Program-made: the position numbers and the translations under genes | Notes under the pieces: model-generated | The model's input: only the letters and a program-made list of their open reading frames with translations | The model's database searches: none | Told to the model about the DNA's origin: nothing | Assembly: GCA_030068145.1 (NCBI GenBank) | Contig: JAPJBO010000310.1 | Location: 62,001-126,000, forward strand | Direction of reading: 5' to 3' | From: Diplonema papillatum | Lineage: Eukaryota > Euglenozoa > Diplonemea > Diplonemida > Diplonemidae | DNA: 64,000 nucleotides | Part shown: one piece after another, positions 10,258-19,912 of the stretch | How positions within the stretch are numbered: position 1 is the stretch's first letter | Layout: every line of letters begins with the position of its first letter

Positions 10258-11067
10258 TCACCACTTCGTCTCCGTCTCGTTGCGGACGCCTCCGAGCATC
10301 TGCTCTCTCGTTTCGGAGCCCTTACGGAGCAATCTCGCCCCGTGGCGGTTCACATTGTACAGTGCGATACCGAAGAGCGCGGTCCACGTCAAGAAGTAGA
10401 CGCCATGCACTGCGGGGGTGATTACGTGCGTCGCGTATGACAGACTGTCCCTGGTGAGCGGCAGGTTGTCCTCTGATTCAAACGGCTGCCCCGTGACGTC
10501 AATCCAGTAAGGTAGCGGCTTTCTCGCGCTTTCCTTGATACCGTACTTGTCGTAGAAGTCGGTCCACATCATCGCAGGGTGAACCAAGCGGTAGAACGTC
10601 TCGTCCCTCCGGACGACCTCATGCGCCCGAGGTCTTTGCGGCTTTCTGAACACGCCTTCGATCTCCACATTCGTCGGCCAGGCCGAAAGGATGTCTTTCA
10701 ACTTCCCAGAAGAAACAACATCAGTTGGTACCTGGCCTTTGTTTACCATGACGTGCTTGTTGTCCGTTGTGATGAATGGGACGAGGACCACATACGATTC
10801 AGGTGTTGACACTTTGCCGTAAGCTGTCCTTGATGCCTTTTTAGGCCCGACTAAGAAGGCCGAGTCGTTATAGAAAGTGCCGCGAATCCGTACAGGGCAT
10901 ATATCAGAAGGTGCTTCCTTTGGCAACTCCGTTATAGGCTCGCCAGATAACCTCTCCGCTCGTGAGTCGAGGAGATCCTTCTTCCAGAAGTAACGGTGAA
11001 ACTGCCATGCGCTCATGCCGCCGGTCCCCCCAGCGAATGCGAGGATACCATAGAGCTTACTCGCCAT
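10258..11067 (-). CDS. SURF1: SURF1-like cytochrome c oxidase assembly protein
   Basis: Single exon of 269 aa. The ATG at 11067 (MASKLYGIL) is the first in frame; two TTG codons precede it. SURF1 proteins of the inner mitochondrial membrane help insert heme a into COX1. Visible family features: an N-terminal membrane segment (~4-20) followed by WQFHRYFWKKDLLDSR (the GxWQxxRxxWK..LI..R block) and L..LP; RIRGTFYNDSAFLVGPKK (the G.F......L.GP block); G..STPE.YVVLVPF; VMVNKGQVP (the V.VNRGWVP block); and a C-terminal membrane segment (VHGVYFLTWTALFGIALYNV) before a basic tail. Length and two-span topology fit the family. No obvious cleavable presequence precedes the first span. Confidence 0.85.
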   Translation of the reverse strand: MASKLYGILAFAGGTGGMSAWQFHRYFWKKDLLDSRAERLSGEPITELPKEAPSDICPVRIRGTFYNDSAFLVGPKKASRTAYGKVSTPESYVVLVPFITTDNKHVMVNKGQVPTDVVSSGKLKDILSAWPTNVEIEGVFRKPQRPRAHEVVRRDETFYRLVHPAMMWTDFYDKYGIKESARKPLPYWIDVTGQPFESEDNLPLTRDSLSYATHVITPAVHGVYFLTWTALFGIALYNVNRHGARLLRKGSETREQMLGGVRNETETKW

Positions 11068-11253
11068 ACTCAACAATAGTTCCTTTTAGCTTTCCTGCGC
11101 CTGGGCAGGCGCCACCCCTATACCCTAGGTTGAGACAAAACGTACGGTCAGCTTGCTGATTTGCTTCGCTGTAACTAATCACAGGGGGGATGTGGGCAAC
11201 GATGAATTGGATGAAAACACGCCCACTGTTGAAGGCTGATGGTAATAGTGCAG

Positions 11254-11303
11254 TTTCTCTCGACCACCCATGCACACCACAGTGCATGGGTGGTCGAGAG
11301 AAA
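11254..11303. repeat. perfect 22-bp inverted repeat
   Basis: The arms at 11254-11275 and 11282-11303 are exact reverse complements around a 6-nt loop (ACCACA). It lies about 190 bp upstream of the SURF1 start. It could form a hairpin in DNA or RNA; no function can be assigned. Confidence 0.8.
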
Positions 11304-11955
11304 AAACGAGGGTGGTAAAACACGAAGTCAGAGAGTGGGAACATGCTTGTTTTAGATTTGGGGGGTATTAATTCGTTGCGACACTACGTAGCCACCGAAA
11401 TACCCAACTATCCGGGTCAAAGTTTCTGGTCCTGGGTAGTTGTGATGGTTTTCGGTAACCAGTGCCGATAATTACCGCGTCTTCCTTCATGTGAAACCTC
11501 AACAGGATCGTCAATCACCACTTCAGATCTCTGCACTCGGGTTTCGGGATAGTCGGACTATCTAGACTGTTTCTTTTCGACTTTGCGCTAGGAGCTGCAT
11601 TCCGATACCCGGAGTCGTGTGTGACGATGGAATACTCGATGTAGTTGTGTTGACTCCGGATGGAAAGGAAGAATTGTAGGGGTAGAGGGACAAATACAAT
11701 ACTACAGAAACCTGTGTTGGTTTTTCACTCAGGACTGATTTTCCTGTTGTGCTTGTCTTGTCGTGTAGGGGTAGACACGCATGACCTCATGTCCGTTCAA
11801 CACGTGTTCGGTAGGTACGGCACTTGGGATACCTTCGGTTCTGTTTCGGGCAGCTTCGTCGAGCATTTCATTCCAAGCTAGTGCTTTTGTAAGTACGTGC
11901 GCTCGGCTAAAGGCCGGCGCGGGGCGAGACTGGAGGCAGCAGTTAAAGTTTGGGA
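11304..11955. other. gene-free stretch
   Basis: Near-balanced composition with short ORFs only. I see no repeat or gene here. Confidence 0.3.
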
Positions 11956-12360
11956 AACAGTAAAGTTCGGGCGAAGCAAAGTTCGGGCGAAGCTAAGAAG
12001 CAAAGTTCAGGTGAAGCAAGTTCTGGTGAAGCAAAGTTCTGGTGAGCAAAGCTCGGGCGAAGCAAAGTTCGGGCGAAGCTAAGTTCGGGCGAAGCGAAGT
12101 TCTGGTGAAGCTAAGTTCGGGCGAAGCTTAGTTCTGGTGAAGCAAAGTTCGGGCGAAGCTAAGTTCTGGTGAAGCTAAGAAGAAGAGTTCGGGCGAAGCT
12201 AAGTCCGGGCGAAGCAAAGTTCGCACGAAGCTGAGTTCTGGTGCAGCTGAGTTCGGGCGATGCAAAGTTCGGGCGAAGCAACGTTCGGGTGAAGCTAAGT
12301 TCTGGTGTTCGGACGATGCTAAAAGTGAAGCGAAGTTCGAGTGATGCTAAGTTTGGCCTC
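11956..12360. repeat. minisatellite of GAAGC(A/T)AAGTTCNGG units
   Basis: About 25 irregular copies of a 15-16 bp unit alternating AAGTTCGGGCGAAGC and AAGTTCTGGTGAAGC with A or T linkers. Some units are shortened (AAGCTAAGAAG). The array shows no conserved frame, and ORFs through it are by-products. Confidence 0.85.
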
Positions 12361-12519
12361 TGATGGCAAGTTCGGCGCCAGTACCCCGGGCCCCGACTCC
12401 GTTTTCCCAGACTGCACCCGGGGTAACCCAAATACCGCGAGATACTGAGAAACTCCGCAAAAACGCAAATTTCGGGCCCCCCGAAACGCAACAAACCTCG
12501 AAGACAATCTTCGACCGGA

Positions 12520-12590
12520 AAAGTGTGATGGGCGAGGTTCGAACCCGGGCCCACCGGCCTGAAGGCCGACGCCCGCTCACTCTGTCACCC
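12520..12590 (-). repeat. possible tRNA-derived (SINE-like) pol III promoter segment
   Basis: The minus strand contains an A-box-like GACAGAGTGAGCGGGCGTC and, about 33 nt later, a B-box-like CGGGTTCGAACCTCG, with a short GGCC-TTCA-GGCC hairpin between. Cloverleaf pairing of the acceptor ends is poor, so this is not called a tRNA gene. It may be a SINE head or chance. Confidence 0.3.
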
Positions 12591-12599
12591 CTGAATTTG

Positions 12600-14454
12600 G
12601 CAGGGGAAAAAAAATCTTGCTCCGCACTATTATCTTGCCCAAAAAGAATCACAAAAAGAAGAATACACCTTTTAGTGTAGACAAAAGCCTGGTTGGCTCG
12701 AATAGAGGCTATTCACATTGCATGTTCATGGGACCTCCAGTCTCGAAAAATATTTGTCTTCAATGCATTGGGTCGTCTCCTCGATAGGATCCAAAGAATC
12801 CAAAAAAGTCGCTTTTTAGAGTTATAGTTCGCTTGAGAATTTTGCATGCTCGCCCCCACTCGTCTCAAAATACGCGCGTGATTTAAAAATGTCCGTTTTG
12901 CTGCGCTGAGCATGTCTTATCGGGTGTACGCCGTCCACAGGCAGTAGTGTAGTAGAGTAGGGGGTTGTCTGCGGCAGGGTCTGATGAGTTCTGCCTTTTG
13001 AACGAAAGAGCACTCGCCGCCGTCTGCGCAGCGCTGTCTTCACTTCCGAAAGCGTGTCGGACAAACCTGTCCTTTTTTTTAAGCACCTGCTTGGTAGGAA
13101 ATGCTTGAGGAGACTGCCAGTTGTGATAGACAAAGAAGGTAAATGTGCTGTAGCCCACACGAAACACAGGTAAAATCTGGGTTCAGTGGCGGGGCGTAAG
13201 CGTTCAACAAAAAAGACCCATTTTGGAGTTGTATTGTTTCTCCCCCTCTAGCCTCCTTCGAAGTAAGCACAAGGTAGCCCTCGAGTATTTTCCCTGTCGG
13301 TGGCTCCTCTGAATCGCAGCGATGGCGTGTGCATATCACCCGTATCTGCTGATGCACGGGAACGCACGCTGCCGCTGGTGCGGTCTGGCAGCTGCGTCAG
13401 AGTACGTTGTGGGATCCGAACATGCAGCATGCATCGGCGTGCCGATAGTCATCTCAGGACCTCGTATTTCGCACAAAGACGGGCAGGCAAACAGTACTCA
13501 CCAACGAGTTCCAGGACCGGAGTTACAGAGGGCCGGGTCTCCGTAAGAGCATTAAGCAAAATACGAAGGAACTGCTGTCTCCGATATACATGAAAGCTAT
13601 CGCCACCTACAAAAGGTTATGCGCAGGAGTTTGTAACAAGGCCTTCTGGAGTCCACTAGACTCCATGAGCATGAAGCAAAATGCGAAGGAACTGCTGTCT
13701 CCGATATACATGAAAGCTATCGCCACATACAAAAGGTTATGCGCAGGAGTTTGTAACAAGGCCTTCTGGATTCCACTAGATGTCTTTCAATGGACTCGAC
13801 CGCCAGTCACGCTGATCTGGTGGCACCAATTATGGCTACCCATGGCCCGGCTTCCGTTTCTTAAGCACGGAGCGAGGTCAGATAATCATATACATGTTCT
13901 CACATCGAGGATTTGGTGCTGAAGATCGTGTGGGCGAGTCACCTTGTCTGACCCGATTGAGGCTCCAACATCCCAGCTCCAGCTGCGGTTGCAGGAAATA
14001 CTCGAAAGGAGGCACCTGTCGAATCGCATCCGTTTTTAAACAAAGAAGCGCGGATTCAGACAACGATCTCGGCTACGAACCCGTTTCAACGAGAAAAGAC
14101 CATTTGTGCTTGTATTCTTTCTCCCTCTCTAGATGAATCGGCAGTGCGCCGCGTCGCCGAACTGATGTGGGTCTCCAAACCCGCGGCTTTTTTGCCGCCA
14201 ACCCTCGCAATAGGCACAAAAGTGGTTTACGGCGGAAGAAAACACTACTCCGACGAAACTATTCCGTGATTAGAGTGAGAGTTCGCTTGAAACCCCGGGG
14301 TTCTAAAGTCTCCGGGTGACCTTTGCTAAAATGGGTAAATATCCTATGTGCTCAGCGAGAGGGCAGGCCTGGTAAGCTGCTCACGAGAAGCTCGTTGCCC
14401 TATACTCAGAAGGTTACAGCAGTGCCCCCATCCTGAAAGCGACGAACCTGTATT
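12600..14454. other. gene-free stretch with dispersed repeats
   Basis: 13030-13215 resembles 55060-55200 (shared GGAAATGCT.GAGG, GCCAGTTG, AATGTGC.GTAGCCCAC, AATCTGGGTT). 14265-14340 carries the TTCGCTTGA / CTCCGGGTGACCTTTGCT repeat also seen near 1500-1615. ORFs are short and unconvincing. Confidence 0.4.
13550..13788. repeat. tandem duplication, 2 x about 119 bp
   Basis: 13550-13669 and 13670-13788 are near-identical (differences include TACGAAGG/TGCGAAGG, CACCTAC/CACATAC and GGAGTCC/GGATTCC). A plus-strand ORF (13590-13922) crosses both, but shows no known domain. Confidence 0.85.
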
Positions 14455-15840
14455 TCATCCTGACAAAGTAACACCACCCTGGCAGATGACTTCGGCAATT
14501 GAGTCGTAGTGGTACTTGATAGCCTTAGAGAGAGCTGACTCCCCCTTTTGATCAACAATTGATGTGTCTGCTCCGGCTCGAACAAGCAGGCGCACCGCAT
14601 CTTCATTGCCAGACAGAGTGGCACTGTGAAGGGGTGTCCATCCGCTTGAGTTGCAGAGGTTCAGAGAAGCTCTGCAAGCAATCAGCTCTTCCACAACCTC
14701 TGTGTTTCCAAGCTCACAGGCGGCAGTCAAAGGCGTGTGTCCGTTGGTCATATGATCTACAGATGCACCGGCATGAGCCAGGTATCGAACGATGTCTGCT
14801 CGGTTCTGAACAGCAGCTTCGTACAGAGAGGTGCGTCCCTGGTGGTCTGTTGCATCTACAGCCGCGTTGTACTGCAGCAGGTATCGGATAATAGAGAACG
14901 ATCCAGACCTTCCACAGGAGACGATGGGCGGTTCCCCCGTACTCCGAGGGATATGATCTGGACAAGCACCCCTGGCAAGAAGTGCATTAACGACCTCGCT
15001 GTGTCCGTTGGTGCATGCCAGTGTCAACGCGGTATGGCCAGTGGTTTCTATCTGATTGGTGGCTCCTCTTTCCAGAAGCAATTGGACAACCAAAATGTGG
15101 CCGTTCTGTGCCGCAGCCGTCAATGGTGCCTGAGAGTTCTTTGACAGGTTGTTCACGCTCGCCCCTGCATCTAGTAGCAAAGTGACCACAGCCACGTGCC
15201 CCGATAAGCACGCCAGACGAAGCGTCTCCGCGTCAACAGCAGCCCCAGCATTCACCAGCAACTGAACAATTTCGGAGAAGCCCCTGCTGCAAGCAGCAGC
15301 CAATGGCGCATTCCCTCTATCAACTTGAGCTCCAACTCCCAACAGAGTCTCCACAATGTTTATGTGTCCGCCCTTTACTGCTTCAAACAGCGGCGTGTTG
15401 CCGTGGATATTCGTACCATTAACTGCAGCCCCAGCTGCCAACAATGAGTCGGCAACATGCTTGTGGCCTGCAGAGCATGCACTCGATAAGGCGCACCGGA
15501 ACCATGAGTCCACATGCCCGACTTTTGCCCCGGCGTTCACCAACGCGACAACAATCGTGTGATGACCCTGTTTGCTGGCGAGCTGCAGAGCCGTGAAGCG
15601 GAGTGGGCATGTGTGCTGCACGCACGCCCCTCTATCCAACAGACAGGAGACCATACTTGTATGACCCTCCCGCGACGCGTACATCAGCGGGGTCCAGTGG
15701 ATGCTAGTTTGACCAACAGCATCAGGATCTGCTCCAGCAGCTATCAGCTTCATCGCAATAACAACAAAGCCGAGCTCTGCGGCAATTGCCAGAGACGTCG
15801 TACCCGGCCTTCTCCTTAAGAATTCTCGTGTGCTGCTCAT
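14455..15840 (-). CDS. ankyrin-repeat protein
   Basis: Single exon of 461 aa, ATG at 15840-15838. From about residue 15 to the end it is a stack of roughly 13 ankyrin repeats, recognisable by TPLMYASREGH, TALQLASKQGH, TPLFEAVKGGH, APLTAAAQNGH, TALTLACTNGH, TPLTAACELGN, TPLHSATLSGN and LL.AGA.V turns at about 33-residue spacing. There is no signal peptide, membrane segment or other domain. Such proteins are protein-binding scaffolds; the partner cannot be inferred. Codon use is less GC-biased than the eIF2 or cyclase genes. Ankyrin genes often belong to lineage-specific families, so transfer or expansion is possible. Confidence 0.9.
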   Translation of the reverse strand: MSSTREFLRRRPGTTSLAIAAELGFVVIAMKLIAAGADPDAVGQTSIHWTPLMYASREGHTSMVSCLLDRGACVQHTCPLRFTALQLASKQGHHTIVVALVNAGAKVGHVDSWFRCALSSACSAGHKHVADSLLAAGAAVNGTNIHGNTPLFEAVKGGHINIVETLLGVGAQVDRGNAPLAAACSRGFSEIVQLLVNAGAAVDAETLRLACLSGHVAVVTLLLDAGASVNNLSKNSQAPLTAAAQNGHILVVQLLLERGATNQIETTGHTALTLACTNGHSEVVNALLARGACPDHIPRSTGEPPIVSCGRSGSFSIIRYLLQYNAAVDATDHQGRTSLYEAAVQNRADIVRYLAHAGASVDHMTNGHTPLTAACELGNTEVVEELIACRASLNLCNSSGWTPLHSATLSGNEDAVRLLVRAGADTSIVDQKGESALSKAIKYHYDSIAEVICQGGVTLSG

Positions 15841-16689
15841 TTTCTGACTTTCTATGAACTTTGATTTGAGCTACCGTAGATGGGTTTTATTAGTGAGCGG
15901 TCAAATTTGTGAGGTTTTCAGCCCAGAATTAGTGAACATTGGACCGTTCACAAAGAATTTAACTAAACGGGCCCTCTGAGTGCGGCCTGGGGGCAAGCCC
16001 TGGAATCCTTCACAACCACTTGGGTGTAGGAATGAAAGGTGCACTAAAAAGAGTACCTGTAGCTTTGCACAAGATCGGCAATGACTCCCTGTGGGGTGAA
16101 GTGGGGGGTTTGGTTTTCATCATCTGAGCGAATTGAGCATCTTGTAAAGCTGTGGTACGCAGCTGGACCTTGGGTTGAGAGTTTGGGTTTCGTTCTCCGA
16201 GCAGTGGACACCACGCAGCTGAAAGTAGCTACGACGAAGGCTGCCTTTTTGATCACGCGGTTACGACTTACGTTTCCTCTTCTTCTTTCTTTGGGGCACA
16301 GACTAGCCACACGTCACGGCGGTACTGCAGACCTTTTTTGGGAAGTGGCCACCTTCGGTGCTTTAATCTTTCATTAAGAGAGATCGCTCAGATTGTTCAC
16401 AGTCGATTTCAGCGTGTGAGGTCCCTCATTCAGTTCATTTGCATTTCGTTTGCAACACTAACAGTTCGTCTGCTTAGGAGCACTTGATTCCAATGGATGG
16501 AAGACCCATTCCAGCGTGTTCATGATTCGTTTGCAAGACTAAACAGCCGTCTGCCGAACAGTCGCAATTGCGTGTGCAAAGTCGGATTGCGCCTTCGGCG
16601 TTTTAATCTTTTATTAAGAGAGATCGATCACAGTTCACAGTCGATTTCAGTGTGTGAGTCTGATTTTCGATGAAGTTCTGAAGTTGAGC

Positions 16690-16796
16690 AAAAAAAAAAC
16701 TTGGGGGCCATCGGCCCTGCGGCAGCGTTTTCCAAAAAGACACAAGGTTTTGATCCTGCATGATATCATGCAGGTCAAAACCTTGTGTCTTTTTGG
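16690..16796. mobile_element. two abutting partial copies of the CATGCAGGGTC MITE
   Basis: A right MITE end (to 16762) and a left MITE end (from 16767) face each other across ATAT, as expected if one copy inserted next to another and shared its 4-bp duplication. Both copies are truncated on their outer sides, and the inner termini have lost a base or two. Confidence 0.7.
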
Positions 16797-17219
16797 TAAG
16801 GGTAGAAAGTTTTGTTATCGGGGTCATCTCTCTAGAACGGAAGGATGAGCTGACGTGGACTTTGGAAGAAGGCTCCGAGGCGGTCGTAGAGGTTGACTAG
16901 ACGCTAACAAAACATGCCAATCCCTGTCACGCAGTGTCATTGGGATTGACTCTTCCTTTTTTTTTTGTGCCCATGTTCGCCCAGTGCATAATACAAAGAC
17001 GTGATTTTGGCCAAAAACGGGTGTTTTGTGCATCTGGACGTTTTTTGGCCTGAAGGCTTTCCTTTCTGGAGGTGTGCTTGTTCCGCCATGTTTGCTCTGT
17101 TTTTTTTTCTTCACCTGCAATTGCAATTGTGTTTTGTGTTTGCCTCATCTTGTTGCACAGTGGGACATAGATCAGAATGAAAGGGTGCTAAAGGGACCAG
17201 AGAGGAAAACAATCTAATC

Positions 17220-17575
17220 TGGAAGCTAGGGAGAAGGAAGATTACCCAACATGGAGCAGGTGTCCACATCCTGTGTGATAGGCTGCCGCGTTTTTTTTGC
17301 AAATAGAAAATTTTGGCATGCCCCAGTGCAAAAAAACTCGGATTTTTCCGAAACTTTTTTCTGTGAAAAAAAATGACCAAAATTTTTGACCACAATTTTT
17401 GACTCAAAAATTTTTGACCCAAATTTTTGAGCCCAAAATTGCTTGGGCCAAAGTCTAAAGTCTACTTTAGACTTTGGCCCAAGCAATCTTGGGTTCAAAA
17501 TCTCAAAGTCTAAAGTCCCAAAGTCTAAAGTCCTACTTTAGACTTTGGGGACTTTAGACTCCCGCCACACCCAGC
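17220..17575. mobile_element. relic of a Merlin-related non-autonomous element
   Basis: GGCTGCCGCGTTTTTTTT, AAAATTTTGGCATGCCCCAG and TGCAAAAA(A)ACTCGG match the right interior of the Merlin-like element at about 28150-28230. As there, they sit next to TTTTTGACC-type AT runs. The far side carries AAAGTCTAAAGT direct and inverted copies (17450-17565) resembling the short-unit arrays near the ends of its relatives. I could not set the termini. Confidence 0.45.
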
Positions 17576-18964
17576 CCCACCCCGGCTTGTCAGTGAGACC
17601 TGGGCACATTGTCAGGTCTGGGCCTGGGTGTTCGGTAAAACTGATTCCGTGTGGTAAATAATCGTACCTCACTGGTCTGTGTGGGTGAAATTGTGTGAAA
17701 ACTTCACTGGGTTGTGAGTTTTTCTTCTTACGGTGTCTCGGGGACCTTGTTTGACGGTCCCGAGGGGGTGGGAAAGGCCTCGAGGCTGGAAAAAAGGACG
17801 ACTGTATAGTGTTGCAAACGAATCGCAAACACGCTGAAGTTGGGTCTCCCACACACTGAAATCAAGTGCTCCTAGGCAGACGAACTGTTAGTGTTGCGAA
17901 CGAATCGCAAACACACTGAGATTGGGACCCCACACACTGAAATCGACTGAGAACAACCTGAGCGATCTCTCTTAATAAAAGATTCAAGCGCCGAAGGCGC
18001 AACCACCCAATCCAACTTTGTACACACGAAACAGAGATCTTATGAATCAACAAAAAGTGAGCAAAAAGTAGCCTGTAAAACCGGAACAAGTCGGAAACCC
18101 CGTCGGGGGAAAGTACGACCTTCAAGTGCTCCAAGGCCAGACGACTGTATAGTTGCAAACGAATCGCAAACGCGCTGAAGTTGGGACTCCCACACACTGA
18201 AATCAAGTGCTCCTAGGCAGACGAACTGTTAGTGTTGCGAACGAATCGCAAACACACTGAGATTGGGACCCCACACACTGAAAGCGACTGGGAACAACCT
18301 GAGCGATCTCTCTTAATAAAAGATTGAAGCGCCGAAGGCGCAGCCACCCAATCCGACTTTGTACACGACAACAGGGAATCAGCAGGAAAGTGCACGAAAA
18401 GATGCTACGGCATACCACTGATCAGACAACAAGAACTAAGGCCGGCACGGTTCCGAGGCTGTTTCAATGTCCTGTATGGTTTCGGTATCAGCGAAAAGTG
18501 GTCGCGGTTTCGGTATCAGCGAAAAGTGCACTTCAAAAAGTACCTGAACCTTCCACAGATCGGCAATGACTCCCATACCGCTTCTGGTGCGGCTTCTCTG
18601 CTTCCAACATTCCTGTGTGGTGATGTAGGGGGGTTGGGTTTCATCCTCCAAACGAGTGGATGCGAACACCGCTTGTAGCCCACGAATCAGGGTTGTGCTG
18701 CCCCAACACTCAAACGACCTTCAAGTGCTTCAAGGCCAGACGACAGTTTAATGTTGCAAACGAATCACAAACACGCTGAAGTTGGCACCCCACACACTGA
18801 AATCAAGTGCTCCTAGGCAGACGAATTGTTAGTGTTGCAAACGAATCGCAAACTAGCTGATATTGGGACCCCACACACAAGTGAGAACAACCTGAGCGAT
18901 CTCTCTTAATAAAAGATTGAAGCGCCGAAGGCGCAACCACCAAAACCGACTGGCATGTGTAACT

Positions 18965-19095
18965 TAGCCGTAGCGCTACCTCTAAGTTACATTGAACCGC
19001 AAAAATCGCGGTTCAATGTAACTAGAGGTCCTGACCTCTAAGTTACATTGAACCGCAAAAAAACGCGGTTCAATGTAACTTAGAGGTAGCGCTAC
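18965..19095. repeat. palindromic element GTAGCGCTACCTCTAAGTTA
   Basis: GTAGCGCTACCTCTAAG at 18971 is mirrored at the end (about 19096). Inside are two smaller palindromes of TTACATTGAACCGC and its complement. Further copies of the CTCTAAGTTACATTGAAC arm flank MITE copies at 19309-19355, 19566-19663 and 19875-19890, so several MITEs inserted into this satellite-like palindrome. Confidence 0.7.
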
Positions 19096-19307
19096 CATGC
19101 AGGGTCAAAACCTTGTGTCTTTTTAAAACGCTCCCGCGGGGCTGATGGAGCCCTAAAAAATTTTTTGGAAAAAAAAAAAATTGCTCAACTTCCTCAAAAA
19201 TTACTGCAGAGTTTGTTCCAAACTTTTAAAATTCAAAAAACCCATTTTTTTTCCAGGAACTATTTTTTGGCCATTTCCAAAAAGACACAAGGTTTTGACC
19301 CTGCATG
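19096..19307. mobile_element. CATGCAGGGTC MITE copy, duplication CTAC
   Basis: Complete 212-bp copy. Its ends CATGCAGGGTCAAAACCTTG and the complement form a terminal inverted repeat of about 29 bp, flanked by CTAC on both sides. The family has no coding capacity. Subterminal GCTCCCGCGGGGC marks one end and GGAAATGGCC the other; here the GCGGGG end is on the left. Confidence 0.9.
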
Positions 19308-19354
19308 CTACCTCTAAGTTACATTGAACCACAAAAAAATGTGGTTCAATGTAA

Positions 19355-19566
19355 CATGCAGGGTCAAAACCTTGTGTCTTTTTAAAACGCTCCCACGGGG
19401 CCGATGGAGCCCTAAAAAATTTTTTGGAAAAAAAAAAATTTGCTCAACTTCCTCAAAAATTACTGCAGAGTTTGTTCCAAACTTTTAAAATTCAAAAAAC
19501 CCAATTTTTTTCTGGAATTTTTTTTTTTGCCATTTTCAAAAAGACACAAGGTTTTGACCCTGCATG
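19355..19566. mobile_element. CATGCAGGGTC MITE copy, duplication GTAA
   Basis: Complete copy flanked by GTAA, in the same orientation as the copy 48 bp to its left. It is inserted in the ACATTGAACC palindrome. Confidence 0.9.
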
Positions 19567-19662
19567 GTAACTTAGAGGTCCACAAAACTTGCAGTTCAAT
19601 GTAACTTAGAGGTCCTGACCTCTAAGTTACATTGAACTTCAAAAAAACACGGTTCAATGTAA

Positions 19663-19874
19663 CATGCAGGGTCAAAACCTTGTGTCTTTTTGAAAATGGC
19701 CAAAAAAAAATTTCCGGAAAAAAAGTGGGTTTTTTGAATTTTAAAAGTTTGGAACAAACTCTGCAGTAATTTTTGAGGAAGTTGAGCAAATTTTTTTTTT
19801 TCCAAAATTTTTTTTTGGGCTCCATCGGCCCCGCGGGAGCGTTTTAAAAAGACACAAGGTTTTGACCCTGCATG
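19663..19874. mobile_element. CATGCAGGGTC MITE copy, duplication GTAA
   Basis: Complete copy flanked by GTAA, in the opposite orientation to the two copies before it. Confidence 0.9.
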
Positions 19875-19912
19875 GTAACTTAGAGGTCCACAAACTGGAT
19901 CCATATCTATAG

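Larger units (their letters stand above)
16040..18960. repeat. cluster of dispersed low-copy repeats
   Basis: Module 1 (TTGCAAACGAATCGCAAAC, CCCACACACTGAAATC, GAGCGATCTCTCTTAATAAA, GCGCCGAAGGCGCA) is present at about 17800-18000, 18125-18350 and 18720-18940, and inverted at 16335-16660. Module 2 (GTGCACT..AAAAGTACCTG, GATCGGCAATGACTCCC) is present at about 16040-16330 and 18525-18700. No ORF is shared, so these are probably pieces of a non-autonomous element. Confidence 0.7.
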
